Shown here: positions 36,716 through 46,442 of the stretch, piece by piece
How the letters are laid out: each line of letters starts with the position of its first letter
How positions within the stretch are numbered: the first letter of the stretch is position 1
Assembly (NCBI RefSeq): GCF_902832885.1
Contig: NZ_CADFDK010000006.1
Coordinates: 124,001 to 188,000 of the forward strand
DNA: 64,000 nucleotides
DNA from: Burkholderia seminalis DSM 23518
Lineage (GTDB): Bacteria > Pseudomonadota > Gammaproteobacteria > Burkholderiales > Burkholderiaceae
Direction: 5' to 3'
Notes under the pieces: generated by a model
Told to the model about the DNA's origin: nothing
Databases searched by the model: none
What the model saw: only the letters and a program-made list of their open reading frames with translations
Translations under genes and position numbers: made by a program

Positions 36716-38689
36716 TCAGCGTTCGGGTTCGCGCGGCGGCCCGCACGCGACGAAATCGCGCTCGACCGCCGACGCCTGCTCCGGCGCGAGCGCATCGCCG
36801 CGCGGTCCGGCGGTGCCGTCGGGCGCCGCTGCCGGCGGCGGCGGTTCGCTGCGCCCGTCGATCAGTGCCTGCAGCGCCTCGCGCTCGAGCACCTCGCATT
36901 GCAGCAGCCGTCGCGCGATACGCTCGAGCGCGTCGCGGCGCTCGCCGAGCGTCGCGACCACCCGCGCATGTGCGTCGGCCAGCAACATGCGCACCTCGTC
37001 GTCGATCATCCGTGCCGTATGCTCGCTGCAGCGACCCGCGCCTGTCTGCCACGCACCGGGCATGCCCTGGCGCGCCTCGCCGTCGTCGAACGTCGCGAGC
37101 CCGATCTTCTCGCTCATCCCGTACTGCATGACCATGTGGCGTGCCATCGCGGTCGCGCGTTCGAGATCGTTCTGCGCGCCGGTCGAGACATCGCCGAACA
37201 CGAGCTCTTCCGCGACACGCCCGCCGAGCAGCGCGTCGATCCGGTCGAGCAGCTCGCTCCGACGCAGCACGTAGCGATCCTCGGTCGGCACTTGCTGCGT
37301 GTAGCCCAGCGCGGCGACACCGCGCGGAATGATCGACACCTTCTTCACCGGGTCGCAATGCGCGCGGCTTTCCGCGACGAGCGCATGACCGGCTTCGTGA
37401 TACGCGATGGTCAGCTTCTCCTGCGCGTTCATCACGCGGCTCTTGCGCTCGAGTCCGGTCAGCGCGCGGTCGATCGCCTCGTCGAAATCGGCCATGCCGA
37501 TCGCCGGCTTGCCGAGTTCGGCCGCGTGCAGCGCGGCCTCGTTGACGACGTTCGCGAGATCGGCGCCGACGAAGCCCGGCGTGCGCGACGCGAGTTCGCC
37601 GAGGTCGACGTCGGCCGCGAGCTTCACGCGCTTCACGTGCACGCCGAGAATCTGCCGGCGGCCGTTCACGTCGGGCCGGTCGATCGCGATGTGGCGATCG
37701 AAGCGGCCCGGCCGCAGCAGCGCGGGATCGAGGATCTCGGGGCGGTTCGTCGCGGCCATGATGATCACGCCCGAGCCTGCCTGGAAGCCGTCCATCTCGA
37801 CGAGCAGCTGGTTGAGCGTCTGCTCGCGCTCGTCGTTGCCCGACATCGGGCCGACGCCGCGCACCTTGCCGAGCGCATCGAGCTCGTCGACGAATACGAT
37901 GCACGGCGCCTTCTGCTGCGCCTGCTCGAACAGGTCTCGCACGCGCGCCGCGCCCACGCCGACGAACATCTCGACGAATGCCGACCCGCTGATCGAGAAG
38001 AACGGCACGGCCGCCTCGCCGGCCACCGCGCGCGCAAGCAGCGTCTTGCCCGTGCCCGGCGCGCCGACGATCAGCACGCCCTTCGGGATCTTGCCGCCGA
38101 GCCGCTGGTAGCGATCGGGATTGCGCAGGAACGCGACGAGCTGCTGCAGCTCGGCCTTCGCCTCGTCGATGCCCGCGATATCGTCGAACGTGATGCCGGT
38201 TTCCTGCTGCACGTACGCGCGCGCGCGGCTCTTGCCCATCCCCGTGAAGTCCTGCAGCCCGCCGCGTCTGCGCAACATCATGTTCCACGCGAACACGAGC
38301 AGCACGAGCGGCAGCAGCCAAGACGCGAGCGCGGCGATCCAGCCCGTGTCGGGCGTGCCGTGATAGCGGATGCCGGCGGCGGTCAGCGTGTCGGTCAGGT
38401 GCTCGTCGGTCACGCGGTTGGTCGTGAAGCGCCACGGCGCGCCGGCCTGCTGCACGGCCGCGGCTTCGGATGCCGGCAGCATCGTGCCGGCCCGCGGCAT
38501 CTTCAGCGTGCCCGAGATCGACGCGGGGCCGACCTCGAGATCGTCGACAAGCCGCGCGGCGACGAGCTTGTGGAAATCGCTGTATGCAATCGGCGCCGAC
38601 GCCGGATGCAGCATCAGCAACTGCGCAGCGAACAGCACGAAGAAGCCCGCCGCGATCAGCAATCCCGGATAGTCGAATTTCCTGTCCAT
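36716..38689 (-). CDS. ftsH: ATP-dependent membrane zinc protease FtsH (accessory copy)
   Basis: The 657-residue protein degrades membrane and some soluble proteins, with its catalytic part in the cytosol. Two membrane segments (about 9-27 and 118-137) bracket a periplasmic domain. The AAA module has Walker A GAPGTGKT (209-216), pore motif FVGVG (242-246), Walker [11 protein letters not shown], and the second region of homology [18 protein letters not shown]. The zinc protease motif is HEAGH (431-435). The C-terminus is proline/alanine-rich and diverges from housekeeping FtsH, and the gene is not next to ftsJ or folP, so this is probably a second, specialised copy. Confidence 0.92.
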   Translation of the reverse strand: MDRKFDYPGLLIAAGFFVLFAAQLLMLHPASAPIAYSDFHKLVAARLVDDLEVGPASISGTLKMPRAGTMLPASEAAAVQQAGAPWRFTTNRVTDEHLTDTLTAAGIRYHGTPDTGWIAALASWLLPLVLLVFAWNMMLRRRGGLQDFTGMGKSRARAYVQQETGITFDDIAGIDEAKAELQQLVAFLRNPDRYQRLGGKIPKGVLIVGAPGTGKTLLARAVAGEAAVPFFSISGSAFVEMFVGVGAARVRDLFEQAQQKAPCIVFVDELDALGKVRGVGPMSGNDEREQTLNQLLVEMDGFQAGSGVIIMAATNRPEILDPALLRPGRFDRHIAIDRPDVNGRRQILGVHVKRVKLAADVDLGELASRTPGFVGADLANVVNEAALHAAELGKPAIGMADFDEAIDRALTGLERKSRVMNAQEKLTIAYHEAGHALVAESRAHCDPVKKVSIIPRGVAALGYTQQVPTEDRYVLRRSELLDRIDALLGGRVAEELVFGDVSTGAQNDLERATAMARHMVMQYGMSEKIGLATFDDGEARQGMPGAWQTGAGRCSEHTARMIDDEVRMLLADAHARVVATLGERRDALERIARRLLQCEVLEREALQALIDGRSEPPPPAAAPDGTAGPRGDALAPEQASAVERDFVACGPPREPER

Positions 38690-39025
38690 GACATCGGGCC
38701 GGCCTCGTGCGTTGCGCGGCGTGCGCTCACGCGGACACGCGCGCGCAACCGGCACGCGGCATCGGCAGCCGTGCGAACACGACGGCCATTCGCACCATCA
38801 TCGCCTCGCTGGGTCGCCTCGCTGCATCGGATCGACGACGCCGCGACGACGCCGTCGGCCGGCGCCGCCGGGCGATCGTCACCCGGGCGGCACGCCGCGC
38901 CACGACGCGCCGCCCCTGAATCCAGTCTAGCTCGCGCGCGGGCGTCCCGCATCGCCTGCCGCGCGCGTCGACGCGTCCGACAAACGGCTTTCATTCGCGG
39001 CACTCGGCGCGGTATAGTCGCATTC

Positions 39026-39043
39026 GTGACATTTTTATGACAA
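39026..39043 (-). promoter_or_regulatory. Pho box (PhoB operator) between ftsH and acid phosphatase
   Basis: On the minus strand the 18 bases read TTGTCAT-AAAA-ATGTCAC, two seven-base repeats four bases apart, agreeing closely with the PhoB consensus CTGTCAT-AWAW-CTGTCAY. A possible -10 element (TATACC) follows on the minus strand. The orientation points towards ftsH, 340 bases away, yet the acid phosphatase gene 126 bases to the other side is the more natural phosphate-starvation target. The other 460 bases of this gap show no gene. Confidence 0.6.
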
Positions 39044-39168
39044 TTCGGTCACCTGCGCTTTCCGCGCCACGACCGGCAATTGCCTCCCGTCACGCATCGC
39101 GGCAGCCCGAGCGACGCCGCCGCGCATAGAACGACACCGCCCACCCGCCCAATCGAGGAGCCCACGAC

Positions 39169-40833
39169 GTGACCGATACCCCCGATCGCCCCGACGACCT
39201 TCCCGCCGACCCCGACCGCCGCCGCTTGCTCGGCGGCCTCGCCGCGCTCGGCGCCGGTGTCGCGCTCGGCGGCTGCGAAACCACCGCGGGCACCGCGCCG
39301 CGTTCGGCCGCCGACCTGCGCATCGACGAGGTGTTGCGTCAGCGCGTGCGCCACATCGTCGTGATCTACGCGGAAAACCGCAGCTTCGCGAACCTGTACG
39401 GCGATTTCCCCGGCGTCCAGTACCCGCTCGGCGACGTGCGGCCCGAACACGCGCAGCAGCTCGATCGCGACGGCAAGACGCCGCTGCCGGTGCTGCCGAA
39501 GATCTGGGGCGGGCTCGTGCCGCAGGCGCAGGAAGTGGACGGCAAGCGCTATGCGATCGCCGAGCGCGACATCGACCGGCTGCCGAACGCGCCGTTCCGG
39601 ATCGCCGACGCGCAGGGCCGGCCGCTGCCGAACGGCGTGATCACGCGCGACCTGTGGCACCGTTTCTACCAGAACCAGATGCAGATCGCGGCCGGCCGCA
39701 ACAACCAGTTCGCCGCGTGGGCCGATTCGGGCGGCCTCGTGATGGGTCATTACCGCAACTCGGCCGATTCGTTGCGGCTGTGGAATCTGGCGCGGCAATA
39801 CACGCTGTGCGACAACTTCTTCATGGCGGCCTTCGGCGGTTCGTGGATGAACCACATGTTCCTGATCTCCGCGCAGCCGCCGCTGTATCCGGACGCGCAC
39901 AAGCACCCGCATGCGGCAAAACTGCTGTCGAAGGTCGAAGGCGACGATCCGGCCGGCACGCGCCTGAAGCTCGCCGACGATTCGCCCGCGTCCGCGCTCG
40001 ACGGCCCGCCGAAGTTCGCGGCCGACGGCCCGCTGACGCCGGACGGCTACGGCGTGAACACGATGGCGCCGCCGTACCAGCCGAGCTACGTGCCGCCGCC
40101 CGACCCGGGCAACGCCGCGTATGCGGACCCGGCCGACCATCGCGTGATGCCGCCGCAGGGCTATGCGACGATCGGCGACCGCCTGTCGGAGAAGAACGTC
40201 GACTGGGCGTGGTACAGCGGCGCGTGGCAGTACGCGCTCGAGCATCGCGACACGGGCACCGTGCCCGATTTCCAGTACCACCACCAGCCGTTCAACTACT
40301 TCGCGAACTATGCGCCGGGCACCGAAGCCCGCCGCCGGCATCTGCGCGACGCGGGGCTCGGCGACGATCCGTCGACCAATCACTTCATCGCCGACATCGA
40401 CGCGGGCCGCCTGCCGGCCGTCACGTTCTACAAGCCGCAAGGCAACCTGAACATGCATGCGGGTTACGCGGACATCGAATCGGGCGACCGTCACATCGCG
40501 ACCGTGATCGACCATATCCGGCGCGGTCCGCAATGGGAAAACACGGTGATCGTGATGACGCACGACGAGAACGGCGGCTGGTGGGATCACGTCGCGCCGC
40601 CGGTCGGCGACCGCTGGGGCCCCGGTTCGCGGATTCCGGCGCTCGTGATCTCGCCGTTCGCGAAGCAGGGCTTCGTCGATCACACGCTGTACGACACGAA
40701 CTCGATCCTGCGTTTCATCAGCCGCGTGCACGGGCTCGCACCGCTCGACGGCGTGGTCCTGCGCAACAACGCGTTCGCCGCACGCGGCGCGACGCCGCCG
40801 GGCGACCTGACGAACGCGCTCGATCTCGGCTGA
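39169..40833 (+). CDS. acpA: Acid phosphatase AcpA-like phosphoesterase
   Basis: The 554-residue protein belongs to the phosphoesterase (phospholipase C/AcpA) family, which releases phosphate from monoesters outside the cytoplasm. The N-terminus has a twin-arginine-like RRRLLGGLAALGAG and a lipobox-like LGGC, so it may be exported folded and perhaps lipidated. Metal/active-site motifs are IYAENRSFANLYG at the front, FGGSWMNHMFLI in the middle and VMTHDENGGWWDHV near the end. A Pho box lies in the upstream gap. It is related to the shorter signal-less protein at 60446. Confidence 0.88.
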   Translation: MTDTPDRPDDLPADPDRRRLLGGLAALGAGVALGGCETTAGTAPRSAADLRIDEVLRQRVRHIVVIYAENRSFANLYGDFPGVQYPLGDVRPEHAQQLDRDGKTPLPVLPKIWGGLVPQAQEVDGKRYAIAERDIDRLPNAPFRIADAQGRPLPNGVITRDLWHRFYQNQMQIAAGRNNQFAAWADSGGLVMGHYRNSADSLRLWNLARQYTLCDNFFMAAFGGSWMNHMFLISAQPPLYPDAHKHPHAAKLLSKVEGDDPAGTRLKLADDSPASALDGPPKFAADGPLTPDGYGVNTMAPPYQPSYVPPPDPGNAAYADPADHRVMPPQGYATIGDRLSEKNVDWAWYSGAWQYALEHRDTGTVPDFQYHHQPFNYFANYAPGTEARRRHLRDAGLGDDPSTNHFIADIDAGRLPAVTFYKPQGNLNMHAGYADIESGDRHIATVIDHIRRGPQWENTVIVMTHDENGGWWDHVAPPVGDRWGPGSRIPALVISPFAKQGFVDHTLYDTNSILRFISRVHGLAPLDGVVLRNNAFAARGATPPGDLTNALDLG

Positions 40834-41040
40834 AGGCTGGCGATAGTCTGCGACGAGAACGTGGGCGTCGCCGACTGTTTCGCGGCGATCGCTCACAGAG
40901 CCGGCAACCCGCGGGACGTACCCCGCTCGACCGCGAGCATCCGCGGTTGCCCGATGTCGCGATCTACACGGGGCGCGGCGACGTGCAACGCGCGGTCGAC
41001 GAAGTCGTCGCGCATTGCAGCGCGCAGCAAGCGAGGCGGA
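40834..41040 (+). other. Intergenic stretch with possible coding debris
   Basis: After the acid phosphatase stop, two short protein-like segments occur on the plus strand in different frames: CDENVGVADCFAAIAHRAG at about 40850-40910 and PDVAIYTGRGDVQRAVDEVV at about 40953-41015. They read like pieces of a decayed gene but no family was recognised. The evidence is weak. Confidence 0.25.
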
Positions 41041-41086
41041 TGCAAAAACGTCCCGCCGCCGGCGAGGCATGCCGGCGGCGGGACGT
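41041..41086 (-). terminator. Intrinsic terminator of pckG
   Basis: A perfect 16-base stem (ACGTCCCGCCGCCGGC at 41048-41063 and its complement at 41071-41086) with a 7-base loop is followed on the minus strand by TTTTTGCA. It lies 35 bases past the pckG stop. Confidence 0.9.
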
Positions 41087-41120
41087 CAGCGCTGGTACGT
41101 CGATACGACGATCCGGATCG

Positions 41121-42986
41121 TTACACGCCGAGGCGCGCCTCGATCTTCTTCATCGTGTCGGTCATTTCAGCGGGCAAACGCAGCTTCAGCGTGTCGAACA
41201 GCGCCGCATGCAGCTTCAGTTCCTCGCGCCATTCGTCCGCGTTCATCGACGTCACCGCGTCGAACTGTTCGCGCGTGAAATCGAGGCCGTCCCAATGCAG
41301 GTCTTCATACGCCGGCGAGACGCCGAACGCGTGCTCGCCGCCGCCGCCCGTGCCTTCGAGACGATCGAGCATCCACTTCAGCACGCGCATGTTTTCGCCG
41401 AAGCCCGGCCACACGAACTTGCCGTTCGCGTCCTTGCGGAACCAGTTCACGCAGTAGATCTTCGGCAACGTGGCGCCCGCGGCTTCGAGCTGCTTGCCGA
41501 GCTTGAGCCAGTGCGCGAAATAATCGCTGACGTTGTAGCCGCAGAACGGCAGCATCGCGAACGGATCGCGACGCACGATGCCCTGCTGGCCGACCGCGGC
41601 GGCGGTCGTCTCCGAGCCCATCGTCGCGGCCATGTACACGCCTTCGATCCAGTCGCGCGCCTCGGTCACGAGGGGCACCGTGGTCGAGCGTCGACCACCG
41701 AAGATGAACGCGTCGATCGGTACGCCGGCCGGGTTCTCCCAGTCGTCGTCGATCGACGGGCACTGCGCGGCCGGCGCCGTGAAGCGCGAATTCGGATGCG
41801 CGGCCTTGCGGCCCGTCTCCTTGCCGATCTCCGGCGTCCACGGATTGCCCTGCCAGTCGGTCAGCTTCGCGGGCGGCGTATCGGTCAGCCCTTCCCACCA
41901 CACATCGCCGTCCTCCGTCAGCGCGACGTTCGTGAAGATCACGTTCTTCGTCAGCGTCGCGATCGCGTTCGGGTTCGCCTTCACGCCGGTGCCCGGCGCG
42001 ACGCCGAAGAAGCCGGCTTCCGGATTGATCGCATACAGGCGGCCGTCGCGGCCGGGCTTCAGCCACGCGATGTCGTCGCCGATCGTCGTGACCTTCCAGC
42101 CGTTGAAGCCCTGCGGCGGAATCAGCATCGCGAAGTTGGTCTTGCCGCACGCGGACGGGAATGCGGCCGCGACGTGATACTTCCTGCCGGCCGGCGACGT
42201 CACGCCGAGGATCAGCATGTGTTCCGCGAGCCAGCCCTGGTCGCGGCCCATCGTCGACGCGATGCGCAGTGCGAAGCATTTCTTGCCGAGCAGCGCGTTG
42301 CCGCCGTAGCCCGAGCCGAAGCTCCAGATTTCGCGCGTTTCCGGGAAATGCACGATGTACTTGACCGGGTTGCACGGCCACGGCACATCCTGCTGGCCCG
42401 CTTCGAGCGGATGACCGACGCTGTGCACGCACGGCACGAATTCGCCGTCCTCGCCGAGCACGTCGTATACGTCGCGGCCCATGCGCGTCATGATCCGCAT
42501 GTTCACCGCCACGTACGGGCTGTCGGACAGTTCGACGCCGACGTGCGCGATCGGCGAGCCGAGCGGGCCCATCGAGAACGGCACGACGTACAGCGTGCGG
42601 CCGCGCATCGAGCCGCGGAACAGCCCGTTGAGCGTCTCGCGCATTTCGGCCGGCTCGATCCAGTTGTTGGTCGGGCCGACGTCGTCGCGCGAGGCCGCGC
42701 AGATGAACGTGCGATCCTCGACGCGCGCAACGTCCGACGGATCCGACTGCGCGAGATACGAGTTCGGGCGCTTCGCCGGGTTCAGGCGCGTGAGCGTGCC
42801 CTGGTCGACCATCGCCTGGCACAGCGCGTCGTATTCTTCCTGCGAACCGTCACACCACACGACGCGTTCGGGCTCCGTGAGCGCCGCGATGCGCGACACC
42901 CAGTCGATCAGCTTGCGATGTTTGACGAAAGCCGGTGGAGCGATCAGCGGGCCGTGCGTCGCTTCGGCCATGGTGTTTTGCGACAT
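41121..42986 (-). CDS. pckG: Phosphoenolpyruvate carboxykinase (GTP)
   Basis: The 621-residue enzyme converts oxaloacetate plus GTP to phosphoenolpyruvate and CO2, the entry step of gluconeogenesis. The kinase-1a P-loop is [13 protein letters not shown], the kinase-2 region [32 protein letters not shown] is intact, and the PEP-binding [11 protein letters not shown] and specific [12 protein letters not shown] motif are present. Length fits the GTP-dependent family. It lies next to isocitrate lyase on the same strand, although with a 940-base gap containing a pseudogene, so both are probably used on acetate or fatty acids but are transcribed separately. Confidence 0.97.
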   Translation of the reverse strand: MSQNTMAEATHGPLIAPPAFVKHRKLIDWVSRIAALTEPERVVWCDGSQEEYDALCQAMVDQGTLTRLNPAKRPNSYLAQSDPSDVARVEDRTFICAASRDDVGPTNNWIEPAEMRETLNGLFRGSMRGRTLYVVPFSMGPLGSPIAHVGVELSDSPYVAVNMRIMTRMGRDVYDVLGEDGEFVPCVHSVGHPLEAGQQDVPWPCNPVKYIVHFPETREIWSFGSGYGGNALLGKKCFALRIASTMGRDQGWLAEHMLILGVTSPAGRKYHVAAAFPSACGKTNFAMLIPPQGFNGWKVTTIGDDIAWLKPGRDGRLYAINPEAGFFGVAPGTGVKANPNAIATLTKNVIFTNVALTEDGDVWWEGLTDTPPAKLTDWQGNPWTPEIGKETGRKAAHPNSRFTAPAAQCPSIDDDWENPAGVPIDAFIFGGRRSTTVPLVTEARDWIEGVYMAATMGSETTAAAVGQQGIVRRDPFAMLPFCGYNVSDYFAHWLKLGKQLEAAGATLPKIYCVNWFRKDANGKFVWPGFGENMRVLKWMLDRLEGTGGGGEHAFGVSPAYEDLHWDGLDFTREQFDAVTSMNADEWREELKLHAALFDTLKLRLPAEMTDTMKKIEARLGV

Positions 42987-43512
42987 GGAAATGTCTCCGG
43001 ATTATTGGGCGAGGATGGGGGATGCGGGCGAGCCCGCGAGATGGGGGATGCGATCGGCGCGCAGGTCGCAGCAACGCGCGACGCGGAGCACGCGCGCGGG
43101 GCGCGTGTCGATGCCGCGAGGCGGGCGAGAGGATGTGATGTCTCGTTAGAAGATGCGAACGCGAGTTTCGCCATGCATGCAACCTGCCTTACAACTTCCA
43201 TGCCGGTCAGCATACCATCGCCGATATTGGGCGGGCGTTGCGTTGCAACAAGAAACAATTGTGACGATGCGCGGGTACATGCGTTGCCGGCAGGTCATGC
43301 CGGCTGCGCCGGTCCGAGCGCGGCCGGGGACGAATCGCACGAAACGTCCGTCGGGCAAGGGTTTGGTGAAAACGGAACAAATGGCCCGCTGGCCGCGCAC
43401 ATGAAAAACGCGCATGCAGGCCCGGCGAATTCGCGTTTTCGCTACTCAGGCAAACCCTGAATTAGGTTGCGCACACAAACATCCCGGTCGAATGCCCGGC
43501 GCACGCCCCTGC
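42987..43512. other. Upstream region of pckG, no gene seen
   Basis: A 526-base gap. The part near the ATG at 42986 has an AGGAGACAT-like ribosome site on the minus strand. Other frames are short and unlike proteins. The AT-richer patch around 43240-43275 (AAGAAACAATTG) could hold the pckG promoter. No operator was recognised. Confidence 0.45.
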
Positions 43513-43690
43513 TCAAAACGGCGCGCCCGGCAATCCGGGGTAATACGCGCCCGCCGCCATCCCGTCGTCGACGGCCAGTCCGGCGCCGTTGCGATACGAC
43601 ACGTCATCACGCGCGAGGAACAGCGTCGCGCGCGATTTCGTCCGGCAGGCCGACACGCTGCAGCGGCACGTTCGCGACGTGTGGCACGGT
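43513..43690 (-). pseudogene. Decayed short-chain dehydrogenase/reductase gene (C-terminal part)
   Basis: In one minus-strand frame, ending at the TGA 43513-43515, the translation includes LFLARDDVSYRNGAGLAVDD and ends YYPGLPGAPF, the typical end of a classical SDR. The preceding piece, PHVANVPLQRVGLPDEIARD, is the expected upstream SDR sequence but in another frame, and the catalytic region is absent. At least one frameshift and loss of the N-terminal half are needed to explain this. Confidence 0.65.
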
Positions 43691-43880
43691 CATCACGCGC
43701 GCGTCGCGATCGATACGCCGGACAATTTCCGCTACGTGCGGAACGTCGCCGTTCCAGCGCAACGTGGCTGACATGATGGACAGCTGCGGACGCTTCGTCG
43801 ATTTCGACCAGATCGATGTAGTGGACGAGCCAGTACGTCTTGAAGGCCGTGCGCGGCCAAGGCGCGGGAATCGAGCGAAT

Positions 43881-43908
43881 AAAAAAAAGCCAGCCCCGAA
43901 GGGCTGGC
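43881..43908 (-). terminator. Intrinsic terminator of aceA
   Basis: A stem GCCAGCCC-CGAA-GGGCTGGC (43889-43908) is followed on the minus strand by eight T residues, 21 bases past the aceA stop codon. Confidence 0.95.
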
Positions 43909-43929
43909 GTCGTGCTGCGGGACCGGCGA

Positions 43930-45516
43930 TTACGAGAACTGGTTCATCGTGTTGTCCTTGCCTGCCGCCTTCAGCGCCGCTTCGCCGCTGAAGTATTCCT
44001 TGTGGTCGTCGCCGATGTCCGAACCGGACATGTTCTGATGCTTCACGCAGGCGATGCCCTGGCGGATTTCCTTGCGCTGCACGCCCGCCACGTAGCCGAG
44101 CATGCCCTGGTCGCCGAAGTATTCCTTGGCCAGGTTGTCGGTCGACAGTGCGGCCGTGTGGTATGTCGGCAGCGTGATCAGGTGATGGAAGATGCCGGCT
44201 TCACGCGACGCGTCGGCCTGGAACGTGCGGATCTTCTCGTCGGCGAGCTTGGCCAGTTCGGTCTCGTCGTACTCGACGCTCATCAGCTGCGCACGGTCGT
44301 AGGCCGACACGTCCTTGCCTTCGGCCTTCATCGCGTCGTACGCCTGCTGACGGAAGTTCAGCGTCCAGTTGAACGACGGGCTGTTGTTGTACACCAGCTT
44401 CGCGTTCGGGATCACCTTGCGGATCTCGCTGACCATGCCGCCGATCTGCGCGATATGCGGTTTTTCGGTTTCGATCCACAGCAGGTCGGCGCCGTTCTGC
44501 AGCGACGTGATGCAATCGAGCACGCAACGCGCTTCGCCCGTGCCGGCGCGGAACTGGAACAGGTTGCTCGGCAGGCGCTTCGGACGCAGCAGCTTGCCGT
44601 CGCGCTTGATGACGACGTCGCCGTTACCCAGCTGATCCGCCGACAGCTCTTCGCAATCGAGGAACGCATTGTATTGGTCGCCCAGGTCGCCCGGCGTGGT
44701 CGTCACGGCGATCTGCTTGGTCAGGCCGGCGCCCAGCGAGTCGGTACGCGCGACGATGACGCCGTCGTCCACGCCCAGTTCCAGGAACGCGTAGCGGATC
44801 GCGCGGATCTTCGCGAGGAAATCCTCGTGCGGCACCGTGACCTTGCCGTCCTGGTGGCCGCACTGCTTCTCGTCGGACACCTGGTTTTCGATCTGGATGC
44901 AGCAGGCGCCGGCTTCGATGAACTGCTTGGCCAGCAGGTAGGTCGCTTCCGCGTTGCCGAAGCCCGCGTCGATGTCGGCGATGATCGGCACGACGTGCGT
45001 CACGTGGTTGTCGATCTTTTCCTGGATCGCGGCCTTGGCAGTCGCGTCCTTCGCCGCATCCAGCTCGCGGAACAGGCCGCCCAGCTCACGGGCGTCGGCC
45101 TGGCGCAGGAACGTGTACAGCTCGCGGATCAGCGCGCTGACCGAGGTCTTTTCGTGCATCGACTGGTCCGGCAGCGGGCCGAACTCCGAGCGCAGCGCGG
45201 CGACCATCCAGCCCGACAGATACAGGTAGCGGCGTTCGGTGCTGTTGAAGTGCTTCTTGATGGAGATCATCTTCTGCTGGCCGATGAAACCGTGCCAGCA
45301 GCCCAGCGACTGCGTGTACTTGGCCGGGTCGGCATCGTACGCGGCCATGTCGGCGCGCATGATCTTCGCGGTGTACTTCGCGATGTCCAGGCCGGTCTTG
45401 AACTTGTTCTGGGCACGCATGCGGGCGGCATACTCGGGACTGATGGCGTTCCACGCGCTGCCGTGGTTCTCCTTCAAGCCAGCCACTGCCTTGATGTCGT
45501 CTTGATATTGGGACAT
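43930..45516 (-). CDS. aceA: Isocitrate lyase
   Basis: The 528-residue enzyme splits isocitrate into glyoxylate and succinate, the first step of the glyoxylate bypass. The active-site signature is KQCGHQDGKVTVPHEDF, the KQCGH variant seen in the longer ICL type of Pseudomonas, rather than KKCGH. WNWTLNF-like substrate residues (SPSFNWTLNF) and the metal-binding DIDAGFGN are present. It is monocistronic with a clear terminator. The 404-base region before it holds a palindrome and a pair of related operators shared with the divergent YbaK-like operon. Confidence 0.97.
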   Translation of the reverse strand: MSQYQDDIKAVAGLKENHGSAWNAISPEYAARMRAQNKFKTGLDIAKYTAKIMRADMAAYDADPAKYTQSLGCWHGFIGQQKMISIKKHFNSTERRYLYLSGWMVAALRSEFGPLPDQSMHEKTSVSALIRELYTFLRQADARELGGLFRELDAAKDATAKAAIQEKIDNHVTHVVPIIADIDAGFGNAEATYLLAKQFIEAGACCIQIENQVSDEKQCGHQDGKVTVPHEDFLAKIRAIRYAFLELGVDDGVIVARTDSLGAGLTKQIAVTTTPGDLGDQYNAFLDCEELSADQLGNGDVVIKRDGKLLRPKRLPSNLFQFRAGTGEARCVLDCITSLQNGADLLWIETEKPHIAQIGGMVSEIRKVIPNAKLVYNNSPSFNWTLNFRQQAYDAMKAEGKDVSAYDRAQLMSVEYDETELAKLADEKIRTFQADASREAGIFHHLITLPTYHTAALSTDNLAKEYFGDQGMLGYVAGVQRKEIRQGIACVKHQNMSGSDIGDDHKEYFSGEAALKAAGKDNTMNQFS

Positions 45517-45632
45517 GTCTATCTCCTGGGAACGAAGCGCATTTGAGTAAAGGGTTCAGCGTGCCCGCTTCGTGTGACGAAGCGAACTGCATGGACTCAA
45601 TATTAATCCTGTCCGGCGCGCTTTCGACCAAC

Positions 45633-45644
45633 TCTTATATAAGA
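45633..45644. promoter_or_regulatory. Palindrome in the aceA promoter
   Basis: The perfect 12-base palindrome TCTTATATAAGA lies about 120 bases upstream of the aceA start in an AT-rich stretch. It may be an operator for an aceA regulator. It is followed by a half-related CATAAGATATAA. Confidence 0.4.
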
Positions 45645-45689
45645 CATAAGATATAAATTTTCCTTGTTTTTCAATGAGATAGCAGATCG

Positions 45690-45769
45690 ATTTTGCGATG
45701 CAAAACAAGTTTTCAAGCGGCGGAAAGGCGGCGCGACGGGAACTTCGCGGAGATTTCGCAATACGAAAC
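45690..45769. promoter_or_regulatory. Pair of related 15-base operators between aceA and the YbaK-like operon
   Basis: TTTTGC-GAT-GCAAAA (45691-45705) and TTTCG-CAATA-CGAAA (45754-45768) are both palindromic and share the pattern ATTTYGCRATRCRAAAC. Their centres are 63 bases apart, six helical turns. This looks like a cooperative operator pair, perhaps of an IclR-type regulator, for one or both divergent transcripts. Confidence 0.5.
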
Positions 45770-45920
45770 GGCCTTTCGCAGTTGGAGAAAGACCCCGCAC
45801 GGGCGCACCCGCTGTTGCCCTATCTCATGACAAAACGTCTATACTTGGACAATCCATCGATAGCGAGCGGCACGCTCGCTCCCCGCGCGCCGCGATGCGC
45901 GCCTTCCCGCCCGGAGCGAC

Positions 45921-46442
45921 ATGAACGACTCTCCCGTTTTCGACACGCTGTGCGATCTGCTGAATACGTCCGGTGCACGTTTCCGCGTGCTCGAACATCC
46001 GGCGGAAGGTAAATCCGACGTGATCGCCGCGATCCGCGGCACGCGCCCCGAACAGGGGGCGAAGGCCATGCTCTGCACGTTCAAGGACGGCGGCGACGCG
46101 ACCGCGCTCGCCGTGATCCCAGGCCACCTGAAGATCGACTTCCGCAAGGTTGCCGAGGCAGTTGGCCGCCGCAAGGCGACGCTCGCGTCGCCCGATGTCG
46201 CGGCCGCCGTCACGCGCTGCGTGATGGGCGCCGTGCCGCCGTTCGTATTCGACGCGAACGTCACGCTCGTCGTCGATCCCGCGCTGGTCGAACGCAACGC
46301 GGAGATCGCCTTCAACGCGGGCCGCCTCGACCGCTCGGTCGTGCTCGACTCGGCCGACTACGTGCGCATCGCCCGGCCGCTGCTGGCCGACATCACGCGG
46401 CCGGAAACGGCCGACGCCCCGTCGCCCCGGGAAAACGCATGA
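45921..46442 (+). CDS. YbaK/EbsC-family aminoacyl-tRNA deacylase-like protein
   Basis: The 173-residue protein has the YbaK/ProX fold that hydrolyses wrongly charged tRNAs in trans. The conserved lysine region is GAKAMLCTFKDGG, followed by IPGHLKIDFRKVAEAVGRRKATLASP and the glycine-rich MGAVPPFVF. It overlaps the next gene by four bases (ATGA) and forms an operon with a DauR-like regulator and a PLP-dependent dehydratase. It may clear tRNA charged with an unusual amino acid handled by the operon. Confidence 0.85.
   Translation: MNDSPVFDTLCDLLNTSGARFRVLEHPAEGKSDVIAAIRGTRPEQGAKAMLCTFKDGGDATALAVIPGHLKIDFRKVAEAVGRRKATLASPDVAAAVTRCVMGAVPPFVFDANVTLVVDPALVERNAEIAFNAGRLDRSVVLDSADYVRIARPLLADITRPETADAPSPRENA

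Noticed and set aside
43840-45546. 568-codon frame opposite aceA
   Set aside because: Antisense shadow; aceA motifs on the minus strand are complete.
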